Shown: positions 38,232 through 47,483 of the stretch, piece after piece
Layout of the letters: each line of letters starts with the position of its first letter
Numbering within the stretch: position 1 is the stretch's first letter
Assembly (NCBI RefSeq): GCF_040744945.1
Contig: NZ_CP160453.1
Coordinates: 7,440,001-7,504,000 of the forward strand
Direction: 5' to 3'
Source of the DNA: Saccharothrix sp. HUAS TT1
GTDB lineage: Bacteria; Actinomycetota; Actinomycetes; Mycobacteriales; Pseudonocardiaceae
DNA: 64,000 nt
Position numbers and translations under genes: made by a program
Notes under the pieces: generated by a model
What the model saw: only the letters and a program-made list of their open reading frames with translations
The model's database searches: none
What the model was told of the DNA's origin: nothing

Positions 38232-39740
38232 CTAGCGCAGGCCCTGCGCGAGCCGGAAGTACGCCTGGTTCCAGCGCAGCCGGTCGCTGAACGACGCTGC
38301 AGTGGTGTCCCGGTCGATCACCACCAGCTCGGTGTTCACCATGGTCGCGAAGTCGCGCAGCACCTCCGCGCCGACGGCCTGGGTCATCACGGTGTGGTGC
38401 GGCCCGCCCGCGGTCAGCCACGACTCGGCCGACGTCGACAGCGACGGCGCGGGCTTCCACACCGCGCGCGCGACCGGCAGCTTCGGCAGCGGCTCGTCCG
38501 GCGGCACGACCTCGACCTCGTTGGCCACCAACCGGAACCGCTCGCCCAGGTCGGCCAGGCCGACGACCACGGCGGGGCCGGGCGCCGCGTCGAACACCAG
38601 CCGCACCGGGTCCTCCCGGCCGCCGATGCCCAGCGGGTGCACCTCGCACGAGGGCCGGTCGGCCGCGATGGTCGGGCAGACCTCCAGCATGTGCGCGCCG
38701 AGGATCTTCGGCTCGCCCGGCCCGAAGTGGTAGGTGTAGTCCTCCATGAACGACGTGCCGCGGCCCGTGCCCGCGCCCATCGCCTTGACCGCGGCCAGCA
38801 GCGCCGAGGTCTTCCAGTCGCCCTCGCCGCCGAAGCCGTAGCCGTCGGCCATCAGCCGCTGCACGGCCAGGCCCGGCAGCTGCCGCAGCCCGCCCAGGTC
38901 CTCGAAGTTCGTGGTGAACGCGCCGAAGCCGCCGTCGGTGAGGAACCGGCGCAGCCCGGCCTCGATCCGGGCCGCGTACCGCAGCGAGTCGTGCCGCTCC
39001 TCGCCCTTGTCCAGCTCGGGCGCGAGCCGGTAGGTGTCGGCGTACTCGGCGACCAGGTCGTCGACCTCGTCCTCGCCGGCCGCGTCGACCACCTCGACCA
39101 GGTCGTTCACGCCGTAGGTGTTCACCGAGACGCCGAAGCGCAGCTCGGCCTCCACCTTGTCGCCCTCGGTGACCGCGACGCCCCGCATGTTGTCGCCGAA
39201 CCGGGCCAGCTTCATCCCGTTCAGGTGGTTGTGGCCGGTGGCCGCGCGCACCCAGCCGTCGATCCGCTCGGCCACCAGCGGGTCGCTCGCGTGGCCCGCG
39301 ACCGTCTTGCGCGGCACGCCGATCCTGGTCTGGATGAACCCGAACTCGCGGTCGCCGTGCGCGGCCTGGTTGAGGTTCATGAAGTCCATGTCGATGGACG
39401 ACCACGGCAGCGCCTCGTTCAGCTGCGTGTGCAGGTGCAGCAGCGGCTTGCGCAGCGCGTCCAGCCCGGTGATCCACATCTTGGCGGGCGAGAACGTGTG
39501 CATCCACGCGATCACGCCGATGCACGACGGGTCGGCGTTCGCCTCCAGCATCACCGCGCGGATGGCGGCGGTGTCGGTGAGCACCGGCTGCCACACCACC
39601 TCCGCGCTGATCCGCCCGGACTCGGTGAGCATCCGCTGGATCTGCTGCGACTGCCGGGCGACCTGTTCGAGCGTTTCCGGGCCGTAGAGGTGCTGGCTCC
39701 CGGTCAGGAACCAGACCTGCGGCTTCCCGGCAGGCGACAT
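38232..39740 (-). CDS. araA: L-arabinose isomerase
   Basis: Converts L-arabinose to L-ribulose; Mn-dependent, 502 residues as usual. Family motifs: [35 protein letters not shown], metal-site Glu residues in [16 protein letters not shown] and FMEDYTYHF, and [18 protein letters not shown] near the end. ATG 39740 was chosen because AGGGGAGA lies just upstream; another ATG at 39764 overlaps the araD stop (ATGA) but lacks a ribosome site. Third gene of the arabinose operon. Confidence 0.97.
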   Translation of the reverse strand: MSPAGKPQVWFLTGSQHLYGPETLEQVARQSQQIQRMLTESGRISAEVVWQPVLTDTAAIRAVMLEANADPSCIGVIAWMHTFSPAKMWITGLDALRKPLLHLHTQLNEALPWSSIDMDFMNLNQAAHGDREFGFIQTRIGVPRKTVAGHASDPLVAERIDGWVRAATGHNHLNGMKLARFGDNMRGVAVTEGDKVEAELRFGVSVNTYGVNDLVEVVDAAGEDEVDDLVAEYADTYRLAPELDKGEERHDSLRYAARIEAGLRRFLTDGGFGAFTTNFEDLGGLRQLPGLAVQRLMADGYGFGGEGDWKTSALLAAVKAMGAGTGRGTSFMEDYTYHFGPGEPKILGAHMLEVCPTIAADRPSCEVHPLGIGGREDPVRLVFDAAPGPAVVVGLADLGERFRLVANEVEVVPPDEPLPKLPVARAVWKPAPSLSTSAESWLTAGGPHHTVMTQAVGAEVLRDFATMVNTELVVIDRDTTAASFSDRLRWNQAYFRLAQGLR

Positions 39741-39760
39741 GCGGGTCTCCCCTCGTGGGC

Positions 39761-40414
39761 TCATTGCCCGTAGACGTTCTGGTAACGGGCGTGCAGGCTG
39801 TCGATGTGGTGCTGCTCGATCGGCTCCGGGCGGCCGAGCTGGTGCGCGAAGTGGACGGTGCGCGCCACGTCCTCCAGCATCACCGCGGCCTTCACCGCCG
39901 ACCGGGCGTCCTTGCCGACCGTGAACGGGCCGTGGTTGCGCATCAGCACCGCGGGCGACCGGCTCGCGCGCAGCGTCTCCACGATGCCGCGGCCGATCGA
40001 GTCGTCGCCGATGAGCGCGAACGGGCCGACCGGGACGTCGCCGCCGAACTCGTCGGCGATCATCGTGAGCACGCACGGGATCGGCTCGCCGCGCGCCGCC
40101 CACGCCGTGGCGTACGGGGAGTGCGTGTGCACCACGCCGTTCACCTCGGGCATGTGCCGGTACACGTAGGCGTGCGCGGCGGTGTCCGAGGACGGCGAGT
40201 AGTCGCCCTCCACCAGGTTGCCGTGCAGGTCGGTGACCACCATGGCCTCGGGGGTCAGCTGGTCGTAGGACACCCCGGACGGCTTGATGACCATCAGCTC
40301 CCGGCCCGGCACCCGCGCCGAGACGTTGCCCGCGGTCCAGATGACCAGTTCGTAGCGGGTCAGCTCGCGGTGCAGGTCGGCGACCGTGCGCCGCAGGTCC
40401 TCCACGACGGACAT
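39761..40414 (-). CDS. araD: L-ribulose-5-phosphate 4-epimerase
   Basis: Converts L-ribulose-5-phosphate to D-xylulose-5-phosphate, feeding the pentose phosphate pathway; class II aldolase fold, 217 residues. The zinc-binding region [17 protein letters not shown] and the later HGPFTVG with its His are present; [13 protein letters not shown] and [17 protein letters not shown] bind the phosphate. ATG 40414 has GGGGGAG eight bases upstream and lies four bases after the araB stop. Confidence 0.95.
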   Translation of the reverse strand: MSVVEDLRRTVADLHRELTRYELVIWTAGNVSARVPGRELMVIKPSGVSYDQLTPEAMVVTDLHGNLVEGDYSPSSDTAAHAYVYRHMPEVNGVVHTHSPYATAWAARGEPIPCVLTMIADEFGGDVPVGPFALIGDDSIGRGIVETLRASRSPAVLMRNHGPFTVGKDARSAVKAAVMLEDVARTVHFAHQLGRPEPIEQHHIDSLHARYQNVYGQ

Positions 40415-40418
40415 CGGC

Positions 40419-42074
40419 CTACTCCCCCTTCGCGGCACGGCGCCGCGCCTTCAACCGGTGCATGACCTCGTTCGCGCCGCGACCGAAGTAGTCGTGCAGC
40501 TCCTGGTACTCCACGAACATCCGCTCGTACGCCTCGACGTTGTCCGGGATCGGCAGGTACGCGTTGCGCTTGACCGACCCCATGGCCTCGGCCGCCGCGC
40601 GGATGTCCTCGTACGCCTCCGCCGCCACCGCCGCGTGCATCGCCGAGCCCAGCGCGGGCCCCTGCTCGGAGCCGATCACCGACAGCGGCAGGTTCGTCAC
40701 GTCGGCGTAGATCTGCATCAGCAGCGGGTTGCGCAGCAGGCCGCCCGCGATCACCAGCTCGGTCACCGGGATGCCCGCGTCGGTGTAGGAGTCCACGATC
40801 ACCCGCGTGCCGTACGCGGTGGCCTCCAGCAGCGCCCGGTAGGTGTCCTCGGCGCGGGTGGCCAGCGTCTGCCCCACCACCACGCCGGACAGCTCGTGGT
40901 CCACCAGCACCGAGCGGTTGCCGCTGTGCCAGTCCAGCGCGATCAGGCCGTGCTCGCCGATGCGCTGCTGCGCGGCCAGCTCGGTCAGCAGCTCGTGCAC
41001 CGAGACGCCGCGCTCGCGCGCCTGCTCGTGGTACTCCGGCGGCACGCCGTGGTCGACGAACCAGCCGAAGATGTCGCCGACGCCGCTCTGCCCGGACTCA
41101 TAGCCCCACAGGCCGGGCACGATCCCGCCCTCGACCACGCCGCACATGCCCGGCACGTCGGCCAGCACGTCGGCGTTCATCACGTGGCACGTCGAGGTGC
41201 CCATGATCGCCACCATCTGGCCGGGCTCGACGGCCCGCGCGGCGGGCGCGGTCACGTGCGCGTCGACGTTGCCGACGGCCACCGCGATGCCGGGCCGGAG
41301 GCCGGTCCACGCCGCGGCCTGCTCGGTGAGCCCGCCCGCCCGGTCGCCGAGCCGGCCCAGCGGGTGGTCCAGCTTGTCGGCGACGAACGCGCCGAAGTCG
41401 GGGTTGAGCGCCTTGAGGAAGTCCTCGGACGGGTAGCCGTCCTGGTAGATGCCCTTGTAGCCCGCGGTGCAGGCGTTGCGCGCGTAGACACCCGCGAGCT
41501 GCCAGACGATCCAGTCGGCGGCCTCGACCCAGTGGTCCATCGCCGCGTAGACCTCGGGCGCCTCTTCGAGCAGCTGGAGGCCCTTGGCGAACTCCCACTC
41601 CGAGGAGATCAGGCCGCCGTAGCGGGGCAGCCAGCCCTCGCCGCGCTGCTCGGCGAGGTGGTTGATCCGGTCCGCCTGCGGCTGGGCCGCGTGGTGCTTC
41701 CACAGCTTCACGTACGCGTGCGGGTTGCCCGCGAACTCGGGCAGCTCGTTCAGCGGCGTGCCGTCGGCCTTGACCGGGACCATCGTGCACGCGGTGAAGT
41801 CGGTGCCGATGCCGATCACGTCGGCCGGGTCGACCCCCGCGTCGGCGATGGCCGCCGGCACCGCGTGCCGGAGGACGTCGACGTAGTCCCGCGGCACCTG
41901 CAGCGCCCAGTCGGGGGGCAGCGGTCGCCCGTCGGGCAGCGCCCGGTCCAGCACGCCGTGCCGGTAGTCGTGCACCGCCGTGCCCAGTTCGAGGCCGTCG
42001 CGCACCCGCACGACCACCGCGCGACCGGACAACGTGCCGAAGTCGACACCCACCACCAATGGATCGCTCGCCAT
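40419..42074 (-). CDS. araB: Ribulokinase
   Basis: Phosphorylates L-ribulose with ATP; FGGY sugar kinase, 551 residues. N-terminal phosphate loop VVGVDFGTLSGRAVVVRV, substrate-side GIGTDFTACTMVPVKADGTP and EWEFAKGLQLLEEAPEVYAA, catalytic Asp in GNVDAHVTAP, and C-terminal TELVIAGGLLRNPLLMQIYAD. The start ATG 42074 is the first codon inside the family alignment. An upstream ATG at 42098 would put the operator inside the gene. First gene of the arabinose operon, with the operator at 42084-42097 directly upstream of the start. Confidence 0.96.
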   Translation of the reverse strand: MASDPLVVGVDFGTLSGRAVVVRVRDGLELGTAVHDYRHGVLDRALPDGRPLPPDWALQVPRDYVDVLRHAVPAAIADAGVDPADVIGIGTDFTACTMVPVKADGTPLNELPEFAGNPHAYVKLWKHHAAQPQADRINHLAEQRGEGWLPRYGGLISSEWEFAKGLQLLEEAPEVYAAMDHWVEAADWIVWQLAGVYARNACTAGYKGIYQDGYPSEDFLKALNPDFGAFVADKLDHPLGRLGDRAGGLTEQAAAWTGLRPGIAVAVGNVDAHVTAPAARAVEPGQMVAIMGTSTCHVMNADVLADVPGMCGVVEGGIVPGLWGYESGQSGVGDIFGWFVDHGVPPEYHEQARERGVSVHELLTELAAQQRIGEHGLIALDWHSGNRSVLVDHELSGVVVGQTLATRAEDTYRALLEATAYGTRVIVDSYTDAGIPVTELVIAGGLLRNPLLMQIYADVTNLPLSVIGSEQGPALGSAMHAAVAAEAYEDIRAAAEAMGSVKRNAYLPIPDNVEAYERMFVEYQELHDYFGRGANEVMHRLKARRRAAKGE

Positions 42075-42083
42075 GGTGAGGAG

Positions 42084-42097
42084 TGTTATCGCTAACA
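42084..42097. promoter_or_regulatory. Arabinose-regulator operator before araB
   Basis: A 14-bp site TGTTATCGCTAACA (minus strand TGTTAGCGATAACA) with TGTTA/TAACA arms, ten bases upstream of araB. The same sequence recurs at 43362-43375, next to the LacI-type regulator gene. Confidence 0.85.
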
Positions 42098-42303
42098 TTC
42101 ACCACGTCAAGACCTGCCCGCAACGTGGCCATAAAGTCATAGTGAGCGTGCACAAAACACGGTGTTCAGCGGGTGTGCGCGACCTGCGGCGCCGTGTTCA
42201 GGGTAGGCCCGTTCCGCCCGTGCGCGGGGCCGCACATGTGCGGAAAGAGCACGAAAGTGTTGCGCCGCCGGTCCGGCGGCGCCCCACTACGAGCGGACGG
42301 ACG

Positions 42304-43320
42304 TCACTGCGCGGGCGCGGCGACGCTGTCCCGCTTGACCAACGCGGGCGGGACGTTGCGCTGCGGCGCCCCCACGTCGCCGTCGCCGACCTGGGCCAGC
42401 AGCAGCTCCAGGGTCTCCTTGGCGACCGCGTGGAAGTCCGGCCTGATGGTCGTCAGCGGCGGGATGAAGTACGCCGCCTCGGGCACGTCGTCGAACCCGA
42501 CGATGCTCACGTCGTGCGGCACCCGGCGGCCCCGCTCGCTCATCGCGCGCAGGATGCCGAGCGCCAGGTGGTCGTTGGCCGCGAAGATCGCCGTGACCTC
42601 GGGCATCCGGGCCAGCATCTGGCCCGCCCGGTAGCCCGACGCCGCGCTCCAGTCCGCGGGCACGACCGGCGGCACCTCCAGGCCCGCCGCCTCCAGCGCC
42701 GACCGCCAGCCCCTGATCCGGCCGAGGCTGTCGAACCAGTCCGACGGGCCGGAGACGTGCCACACCGTGCGGTGGCCCGCCTCCAGCAGGTGGGTGGTCG
42801 CGGCGAACGCGCCCGCCGCCTGGTCCACGGTCACCAGCGGGGTGGAGCGCTCCGGGTCGCCGTCCACCGTGACCAGCGGGATGCCGGCGGACACGTCGCC
42901 GACCGCGTCGTTGGCCGACGCGGTCGGCGCGATGACCACTATCCCGGCGACCCGCTGGTCGCGGTGCCGCTCCACGGCGTCGGAGATGGAGTTGCGGTCC
43001 AGCACGTCGACCCGGCCCACGCTCACCGCGAACCCGGCCTCGGCCGCCGCCGCCTCGAACGCGGCCAGCAGCGAGGCCGGGCCGTACAGGGTCGAGTTCT
43101 GCGCCACCACCCCGATCAGCTGCGACCGGCCGGTGACCAGCGCGCGGGCCGCCTTGTTGGGCCGGTAGCCCAGTTCGGCGATGGCCGCGCGCACCCGCAG
43201 CCGGGTCTGCTCCCGGACGTTCGGGTGCCCGTTCAGCACCCGCGACACCGTCTGGTGCGAGACCCCGGCGAGCCGGGCGACGTCCGTCATCGCGGGATCG
43301 CGCGAGGTCTTGTGCTCCAC
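42304..43320 (-). CDS. LacI family regulator of the arabinose/arabinan regulon
   Basis: A 338-residue repressor. The N-terminal HTH is MTDVARLAGVSHQTVSRVLN with a hinge ALVTGRSQLIGVV; the effector domain contains GIVVIAPTASANDAVG, EVTAIFAANDHLALGILRAM and VSIVGFDDVPEAAYFIPPLT. Start GTG 43320; the family alignment begins a few residues in. It lies between the arabinose operon and the hydrolase operon, and four matching operators sit at the promoters of these units and its own. That makes it the AraR-equivalent of this organism by inference. The ligand is probably arabinose or an arabino-oligosaccharide. Confidence 0.9.
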   Translation of the reverse strand: MEHKTSRDPAMTDVARLAGVSHQTVSRVLNGHPNVREQTRLRVRAAIAELGYRPNKAARALVTGRSQLIGVVAQNSTLYGPASLLAAFEAAAAEAGFAVSVGRVDVLDRNSISDAVERHRDQRVAGIVVIAPTASANDAVGDVSAGIPLVTVDGDPERSTPLVTVDQAAGAFAATTHLLEAGHRTVWHVSGPSDWFDSLGRIRGWRSALEAAGLEVPPVVPADWSAASGYRAGQMLARMPEVTAIFAANDHLALGILRAMSERGRRVPHDVSIVGFDDVPEAAYFIPPLTTIRPDFHAVAKETLELLLAQVGDGDVGAPQRNVPPALVKRDSVAAPAQ

Positions 43321-43361
43321 TACCGCCCCATCTCCCCTGTCGTGATTGCCTGCACACTCGA

Positions 43362-43375
43362 TGTTAGCGATAACA
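43362..43375. promoter_or_regulatory. Operator before the arabinose regulator gene
   Basis: TGTTAGCGATAACA, identical on the plus strand to the minus-strand site before araB. It lies 42 bases upstream of the regulator start, so autoregulation is likely. Confidence 0.85.
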
Positions 43376-43445
43376 GCACCTGGTCACCGCGCGTGCGCCG
43401 TGGTCCATTGTCCACCAGGGACCGTTCCCACCAGCGCAGGACGCG

Positions 43446-44912
43446 TCAACTCGGCCGGAATGTCGCACGCTCCCGGGCGCGCCGGTCGCCACCGGGCTTG
43501 GCCACCACCAGCCGCCCGTTGTCGTGCGCCAGGTACGCCTCCGGGTCGGCGACCAGCCGCAACGACACCGCGTCGCGGTCGGCCAGGCCCCGCGCCCTGA
43601 CGAACGACGCGGCCCGGCCGTACGCGTCGGTGTCCTCGTACGGGTCGACCCGGACCGCCGTGCCGTCGACCCGGGCGTAGCGGTCCGGGAAGTTGACCGA
43701 CTGCACCGCGACCGTGCCCGCGCCGAGGAAGCCCGGCACGAACCGGAACTGCGAGTCGGCCAGGTCGCGCACGTTGCCGTCGACCCGCAGCTTGTACTCG
43801 AAGTGCCGGACGAACAGGTGCGGCGCGTCGGCGGGCGACAGCCGCACCACCGGCCCGCCCTCGCCCACGGGCACGCCGAAGCTGGGCGTGCCGTCGGCGT
43901 TCCAGTGCAGTTCCTGCACCCGCGTGTGCCGGTTGGGGTCGAACAGCGGGTCGCCGGTGATGTCCCGGTAGTCGCGGGCGTGGTAGACCAGCACGTCCCG
44001 GTCGCCGGTCGTGGTGAACGAGTTGTGCCCCGGCCCGTACTGGCCGGTCGCCGCGTTCGTGGTGAAGACCGGCGTCGGCGTCTTGGTCCACGACCGCGCG
44101 TCGAGCAGGTTGGCGTTCTCGTCCGCGGTGAGCAGCCCCATGCAGTAGCGGGCGTCGGTGGCGCTGGCCGAGAAGGTGACGAAGACCCGGCCGTTGCGGA
44201 TGAGCACCGCCGCGCCCTCGTTGACCCGGAAGCCCTGCACCTCCCAGTCCAGCGTGGGCGTGGCGATGCGCACCGGCGCCGTCTTCAGGGCCAGCGGCGA
44301 GGCCATCTCGGCGATGTAGAGGTTGGTGTTGGTGTCGATGCCGGGCTCGTGCTGCGCCCACAGGAAGTACCGCTTGCCGCGGTGCTCGAACGTCGTCGCG
44401 TCGAGGGTGAACGTCTCCCACGACGTCACCATCCGGCCCTTCAGCTCCCAACCGCCCTCGCGCGGGTCGTCCTTGGCCGACTCCAGCACGTAGGTGCGGA
44501 TGCGGAACGGGTCGTCCGAGTCGCCGGCGGCGAAGTAGACGTACCACTTGCCGTCGATGCGGTGCAGCTCCGGCGCCCAGATGTAGCCGCCCATCTTCCC
44601 GGACGCGGGCCGCCGCCAGATGGTGCGCTCGCGGGCGTCGGTGAGGCCGCCGAGGGTGGACGCGCCCCGGATCACCACCCGGTCGTACTCGGGCACCGAG
44701 CCGGTCAGGTAGTACATGCCGTCCACCGGGCGGGTGATGAACGGGTCGGCGCGCCGCTCGACCAGCGGGTTGCGGGTGGGCAGCCCGCCGCCGCCGGCCG
44801 CCGCGGCCTCTGGGTCGCCCTGCGCGGCGCCCGCCGACGCGGAGGCGGTCAGGCCGCCCACCACGGCCAGCGCGCCGCCGGTGCGGAACAGGGTCCTGCG
44901 GTCGAGGGTCAC
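43446..44912 (-). CDS. Secreted GH43 arabinanase/arabinofuranosidase with AbfB domain
   Basis: A 488-residue extracellular enzyme. Tat signal (LDRRTLFRTGGALAVVGGLT). GH43 five-bladed propeller at about 45-340: RRADPFITRPVDGMYYLTGS with the base Asp, GGYIWAPELHRIDGKWYVYF, and the acid Glu in GFRVNEGAAVLIRNG. The C-terminal 130 residues are an AbfB/CBM42 arabinofuranose-binding domain (FVRHFEYKLRVDGNV, YARVDGTAVRVDPYEDTDAY). GTG 44912 follows GGAGCACCC and leads straight into the signal. Third gene of the hydrolase operon, 50 bases after the GH51 gene; the regulator gene follows. Confidence 0.92.
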   Translation of the reverse strand: MTLDRRTLFRTGGALAVVGGLTASASAGAAQGDPEAAAAGGGGLPTRNPLVERRADPFITRPVDGMYYLTGSVPEYDRVVIRGASTLGGLTDARERTIWRRPASGKMGGYIWAPELHRIDGKWYVYFAAGDSDDPFRIRTYVLESAKDDPREGGWELKGRMVTSWETFTLDATTFEHRGKRYFLWAQHEPGIDTNTNLYIAEMASPLALKTAPVRIATPTLDWEVQGFRVNEGAAVLIRNGRVFVTFSASATDARYCMGLLTADENANLLDARSWTKTPTPVFTTNAATGQYGPGHNSFTTTGDRDVLVYHARDYRDITGDPLFDPNRHTRVQELHWNADGTPSFGVPVGEGGPVVRLSPADAPHLFVRHFEYKLRVDGNVRDLADSQFRFVPGFLGAGTVAVQSVNFPDRYARVDGTAVRVDPYEDTDAYGRAASFVRARGLADRDAVSLRLVADPEAYLAHDNGRLVVAKPGGDRRARERATFRPS

Positions 44913-44962
44913 GGGTGCTCCAATCGCGGGGGTGCGGTGCGGGGTCGTCGGGGACGTCGGGG

Positions 44963-47440
44963 TCATCGCCGCCGGTCCTTGATGCGCAGGAACGTGACCG
45001 AGTTCGGCGGGAACGTGTGGGTGAACGAGTTCGACACCCGTACCTGCGCCTGCCTGGCCTTGACCGGCTGGGTGAACTCGGTGTTGACGTCGTCGGGCAG
45101 GCCCTCCAGCACGGTGGCCCTCGCGGTGGGCAGCACCCACGTGCCCCGGCCGAGGTCGACCTCGGTGCTCGCCGGGCGCGACTGGGCGTTGACGACCTTG
45201 ACGATCAGCTCGCCGGTCGCCTCGTCCCGGGTGACGACCTGGCGGAACGGCTCGGGGTTGCGGTTGCCCTCGTCGGTGAACTCGGCCCACACCCGCCCGT
45301 CGACGAACAGCCTGACCGTGCGGTCGCGCACCTCGACCCGCAGGTCGTACGTGCGGCCGGTCTCGATCGTGGTGCCGTCGGAGTGGAACACCCGGGACGA
45401 GTTGCCGCCGTCCACGGCGGAGCGGGTGTTGTTCCAGCCGCCGAGGTTCCACCAGAACGGGTTGCCGGAGCCGTTGACCGCGAACGGGATCAGGAATCCC
45501 TCGCTGCCGGACAGCTTGGTCGCCCTGACGCTGAACGTGAAGTTGTTCCAGGTCGGGTCGCCGGCGGTGACCAGGGGGTTGGTCGCGGCGGTGTCGGACT
45601 GCACGTAGCGCCCGCCGGCCACGCCCCAGTTCCCCGTGCCGTTGCCGGTCCACTCCGCCGCGTCGCCGGAGAAGTCGTCCGAGAACAGCTCGCGGCCGTC
45701 GGCGGCGGTGACCTTCACGTCGTCGTACGCCACCGACGTGGCCCAGGAGGAGAGCCCGATGGCGCCGGTGATCGGCGTGGGGCTCCACGGCGTGCCGGAG
45801 GCGGTGCTCTTGACGACGTGGTCGCCCACGTTGTTCATGAACAGCTTCTGCACCTCGTAGGAGGCCGAGCCCCACGACGCGTGGTTGTTGAACCAGATCA
45901 TGTCCGGCTTCCACTGCACGTAGTCCTCGTTGGACAGCAGCGGCGCGTAGGAGGCGAGCTTGACCACGTCGGCGTTGCGCTCCAGGCCGGTCATGAACGC
46001 GGCCTCGGCCAGGGCGTTGGCGAGCCGGTTGTCCTGCGAGGCGTACTCGCCCAGGAACACGTCCGGCCCGTTGCGGTCGTAGCTGTCGTACCGGTCGTTG
46101 TTCTCCAGGAACCAGCTCGGGCTGTTGTAGTAGTGCTCGTCCACCATCTCGACGCCGGCGTCCCGGTTGAGCTGCCACAGCCGGTCGAAGTTGGCGCCGG
46201 TGTCGTCCGGGCCGGAGTTGCCCACGACGGTGATCTCGGGGTGCTTCGCTTCGATCGCGGTGCGGAACTGGGTGAAGCGGGCGAAGAACTCGTCGGCCAG
46301 GTTCTCCTCGTTGCCGACCGCGAGGTGGGTGAGCCCGAAGGGCTCCGGGTGCCCCATCTCGGCCCGCTTGCGGCCCCAGGTGGAGTCGGCCGGGCCGTTG
46401 GCGAACTCGATCAGGTCGAGCGTGTCCTGGACGTGCCGCCGGAGCAGCGCCGGGTCGTCGGTGGCGCGGTTCTGGCCGCAGCCGGTGACCAGGGCGGGCA
46501 CCACGGGCAGCGGCATCGCGCCGACGTCCTCGGCGAACTGGAAGTACTCGTAGTAGCCGAGGCCGTAGGACTGGTTGTAGCCCCAGAAGTTCCAGTTCGT
46601 GGCCCGCTGCTCGACCGGGCCGATGGTGTCCTTCCACTGGAACGAGCGGCGGCGCTCCCAGTTCGGCGCCTCGTAGCCCGCGTGGCTGCCGGTGTTGACC
46701 AGGCAGCCGCCGGGGAAGCGGACGAAGCCGGGGTCGAGGGCGGCGATCTTCTCCGCCAGGTCCTTGCGCAGGCCGTGGCCCTTGAAGGTGTCCTGCGGGA
46801 ACAGCGACACCATGTCCAGCCGGAGCGTGCCGGTGCCACCGGCGTTCAGCAGCAGCCGGCCGGTGGTGGACGACTCGCGCGCGGTGAACGTGCCGGAGTA
46901 CTTGGTCCAGCCGTCCCCCTTGACCTGGACCTGCACCGGCGGGGCGAGGTCCTTGCCCGCCGGGTCGGTCAGGCCGACGGCCAGCGGCGTGCCCGCGGCC
47001 TGGTCGGTGCGGGCCCAGGCGGAGAAGTCGTAGCGCTTGCCCCTCTCCACGTTGACGCCCGAGTTGTAGCCGGAGTTGATCACGCCGGCGGGCAGGCCGA
47101 GGCGCAGGTGGTTGCGGTTGCGGTCGTTCAGCCGGCCCTCGTCGTCCACCACGTCGAGCGTGCCGCCGGTCGGCGCCCACCCGGTGAGCGGCGTGTAGGC
47201 CGCGTTGTCGGCGGTGCTGTACTCGAACGACCGGTTCTGCACCAGCTCCGCGTACAGGCCGCCGTCGGCGGCGCGGTTGATGTCCTCGAAGAAGACGCCG
47301 TACATCGTGTCGTCGATCGCCGCGCCCTTGGCGGTGGGGTCGATGGTGAGGGTGTAGTCGGTGGCCGAGGCCGTGCCCGAGGCGGGCACGGCGACGAGCA
47401 GGCTCGCGGCGAGCACCGCGGCCATCACTGCGCGGGACAT
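44963..47440 (-). CDS. Secreted GH51 alpha-L-arabinofuranosidase
   Basis: An 825-residue extracellular exo-enzyme removing arabinofuranose from arabinan or arabinoxylan. Signal peptide at residues 1-26. The GH51 core starts with DDTMYGVFFEDINRAADGGL; a CBM4/9-like insert occupies about 80-215. Catalysis: acid/base Glu in THLAVGNEEN near 377 and nucleophile Glu in VFLGEYAS near 464. A LamG-like insert at about 575-715 (LFSDDFSGDAAEWTGNGTGN) interrupts the C-terminal beta domain, which ends SFTHTFPPNSVTFLRI, typical for GH51. Second gene of the hydrolase operon. Confidence 0.93.
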   Translation of the reverse strand: MSRAVMAAVLAASLLVAVPASGTASATDYTLTIDPTAKGAAIDDTMYGVFFEDINRAADGGLYAELVQNRSFEYSTADNAAYTPLTGWAPTGGTLDVVDDEGRLNDRNRNHLRLGLPAGVINSGYNSGVNVERGKRYDFSAWARTDQAAGTPLAVGLTDPAGKDLAPPVQVQVKGDGWTKYSGTFTARESSTTGRLLLNAGGTGTLRLDMVSLFPQDTFKGHGLRKDLAEKIAALDPGFVRFPGGCLVNTGSHAGYEAPNWERRRSFQWKDTIGPVEQRATNWNFWGYNQSYGLGYYEYFQFAEDVGAMPLPVVPALVTGCGQNRATDDPALLRRHVQDTLDLIEFANGPADSTWGRKRAEMGHPEPFGLTHLAVGNEENLADEFFARFTQFRTAIEAKHPEITVVGNSGPDDTGANFDRLWQLNRDAGVEMVDEHYYNSPSWFLENNDRYDSYDRNGPDVFLGEYASQDNRLANALAEAAFMTGLERNADVVKLASYAPLLSNEDYVQWKPDMIWFNNHASWGSASYEVQKLFMNNVGDHVVKSTASGTPWSPTPITGAIGLSSWATSVAYDDVKVTAADGRELFSDDFSGDAAEWTGNGTGNWGVAGGRYVQSDTAATNPLVTAGDPTWNNFTFSVRATKLSGSEGFLIPFAVNGSGNPFWWNLGGWNNTRSAVDGGNSSRVFHSDGTTIETGRTYDLRVEVRDRTVRLFVDGRVWAEFTDEGNRNPEPFRQVVTRDEATGELIVKVVNAQSRPASTEVDLGRGTWVLPTARATVLEGLPDDVNTEFTQPVKARQAQVRVSNSFTHTFPPNSVTFLRIKDRRR

Positions 47441-47483
47441 GCGATCTCCAGTGCTCCTGTGCGGGGTTCGGTCGGCGGCGGCG

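Noticed and set aside
38232..40103. Longer araA frame starting inside araD
   Set aside because: Residues upstream of 39740 read out of frame through araD and do not match the isomerase; a ribosome site precedes ATG 39740.
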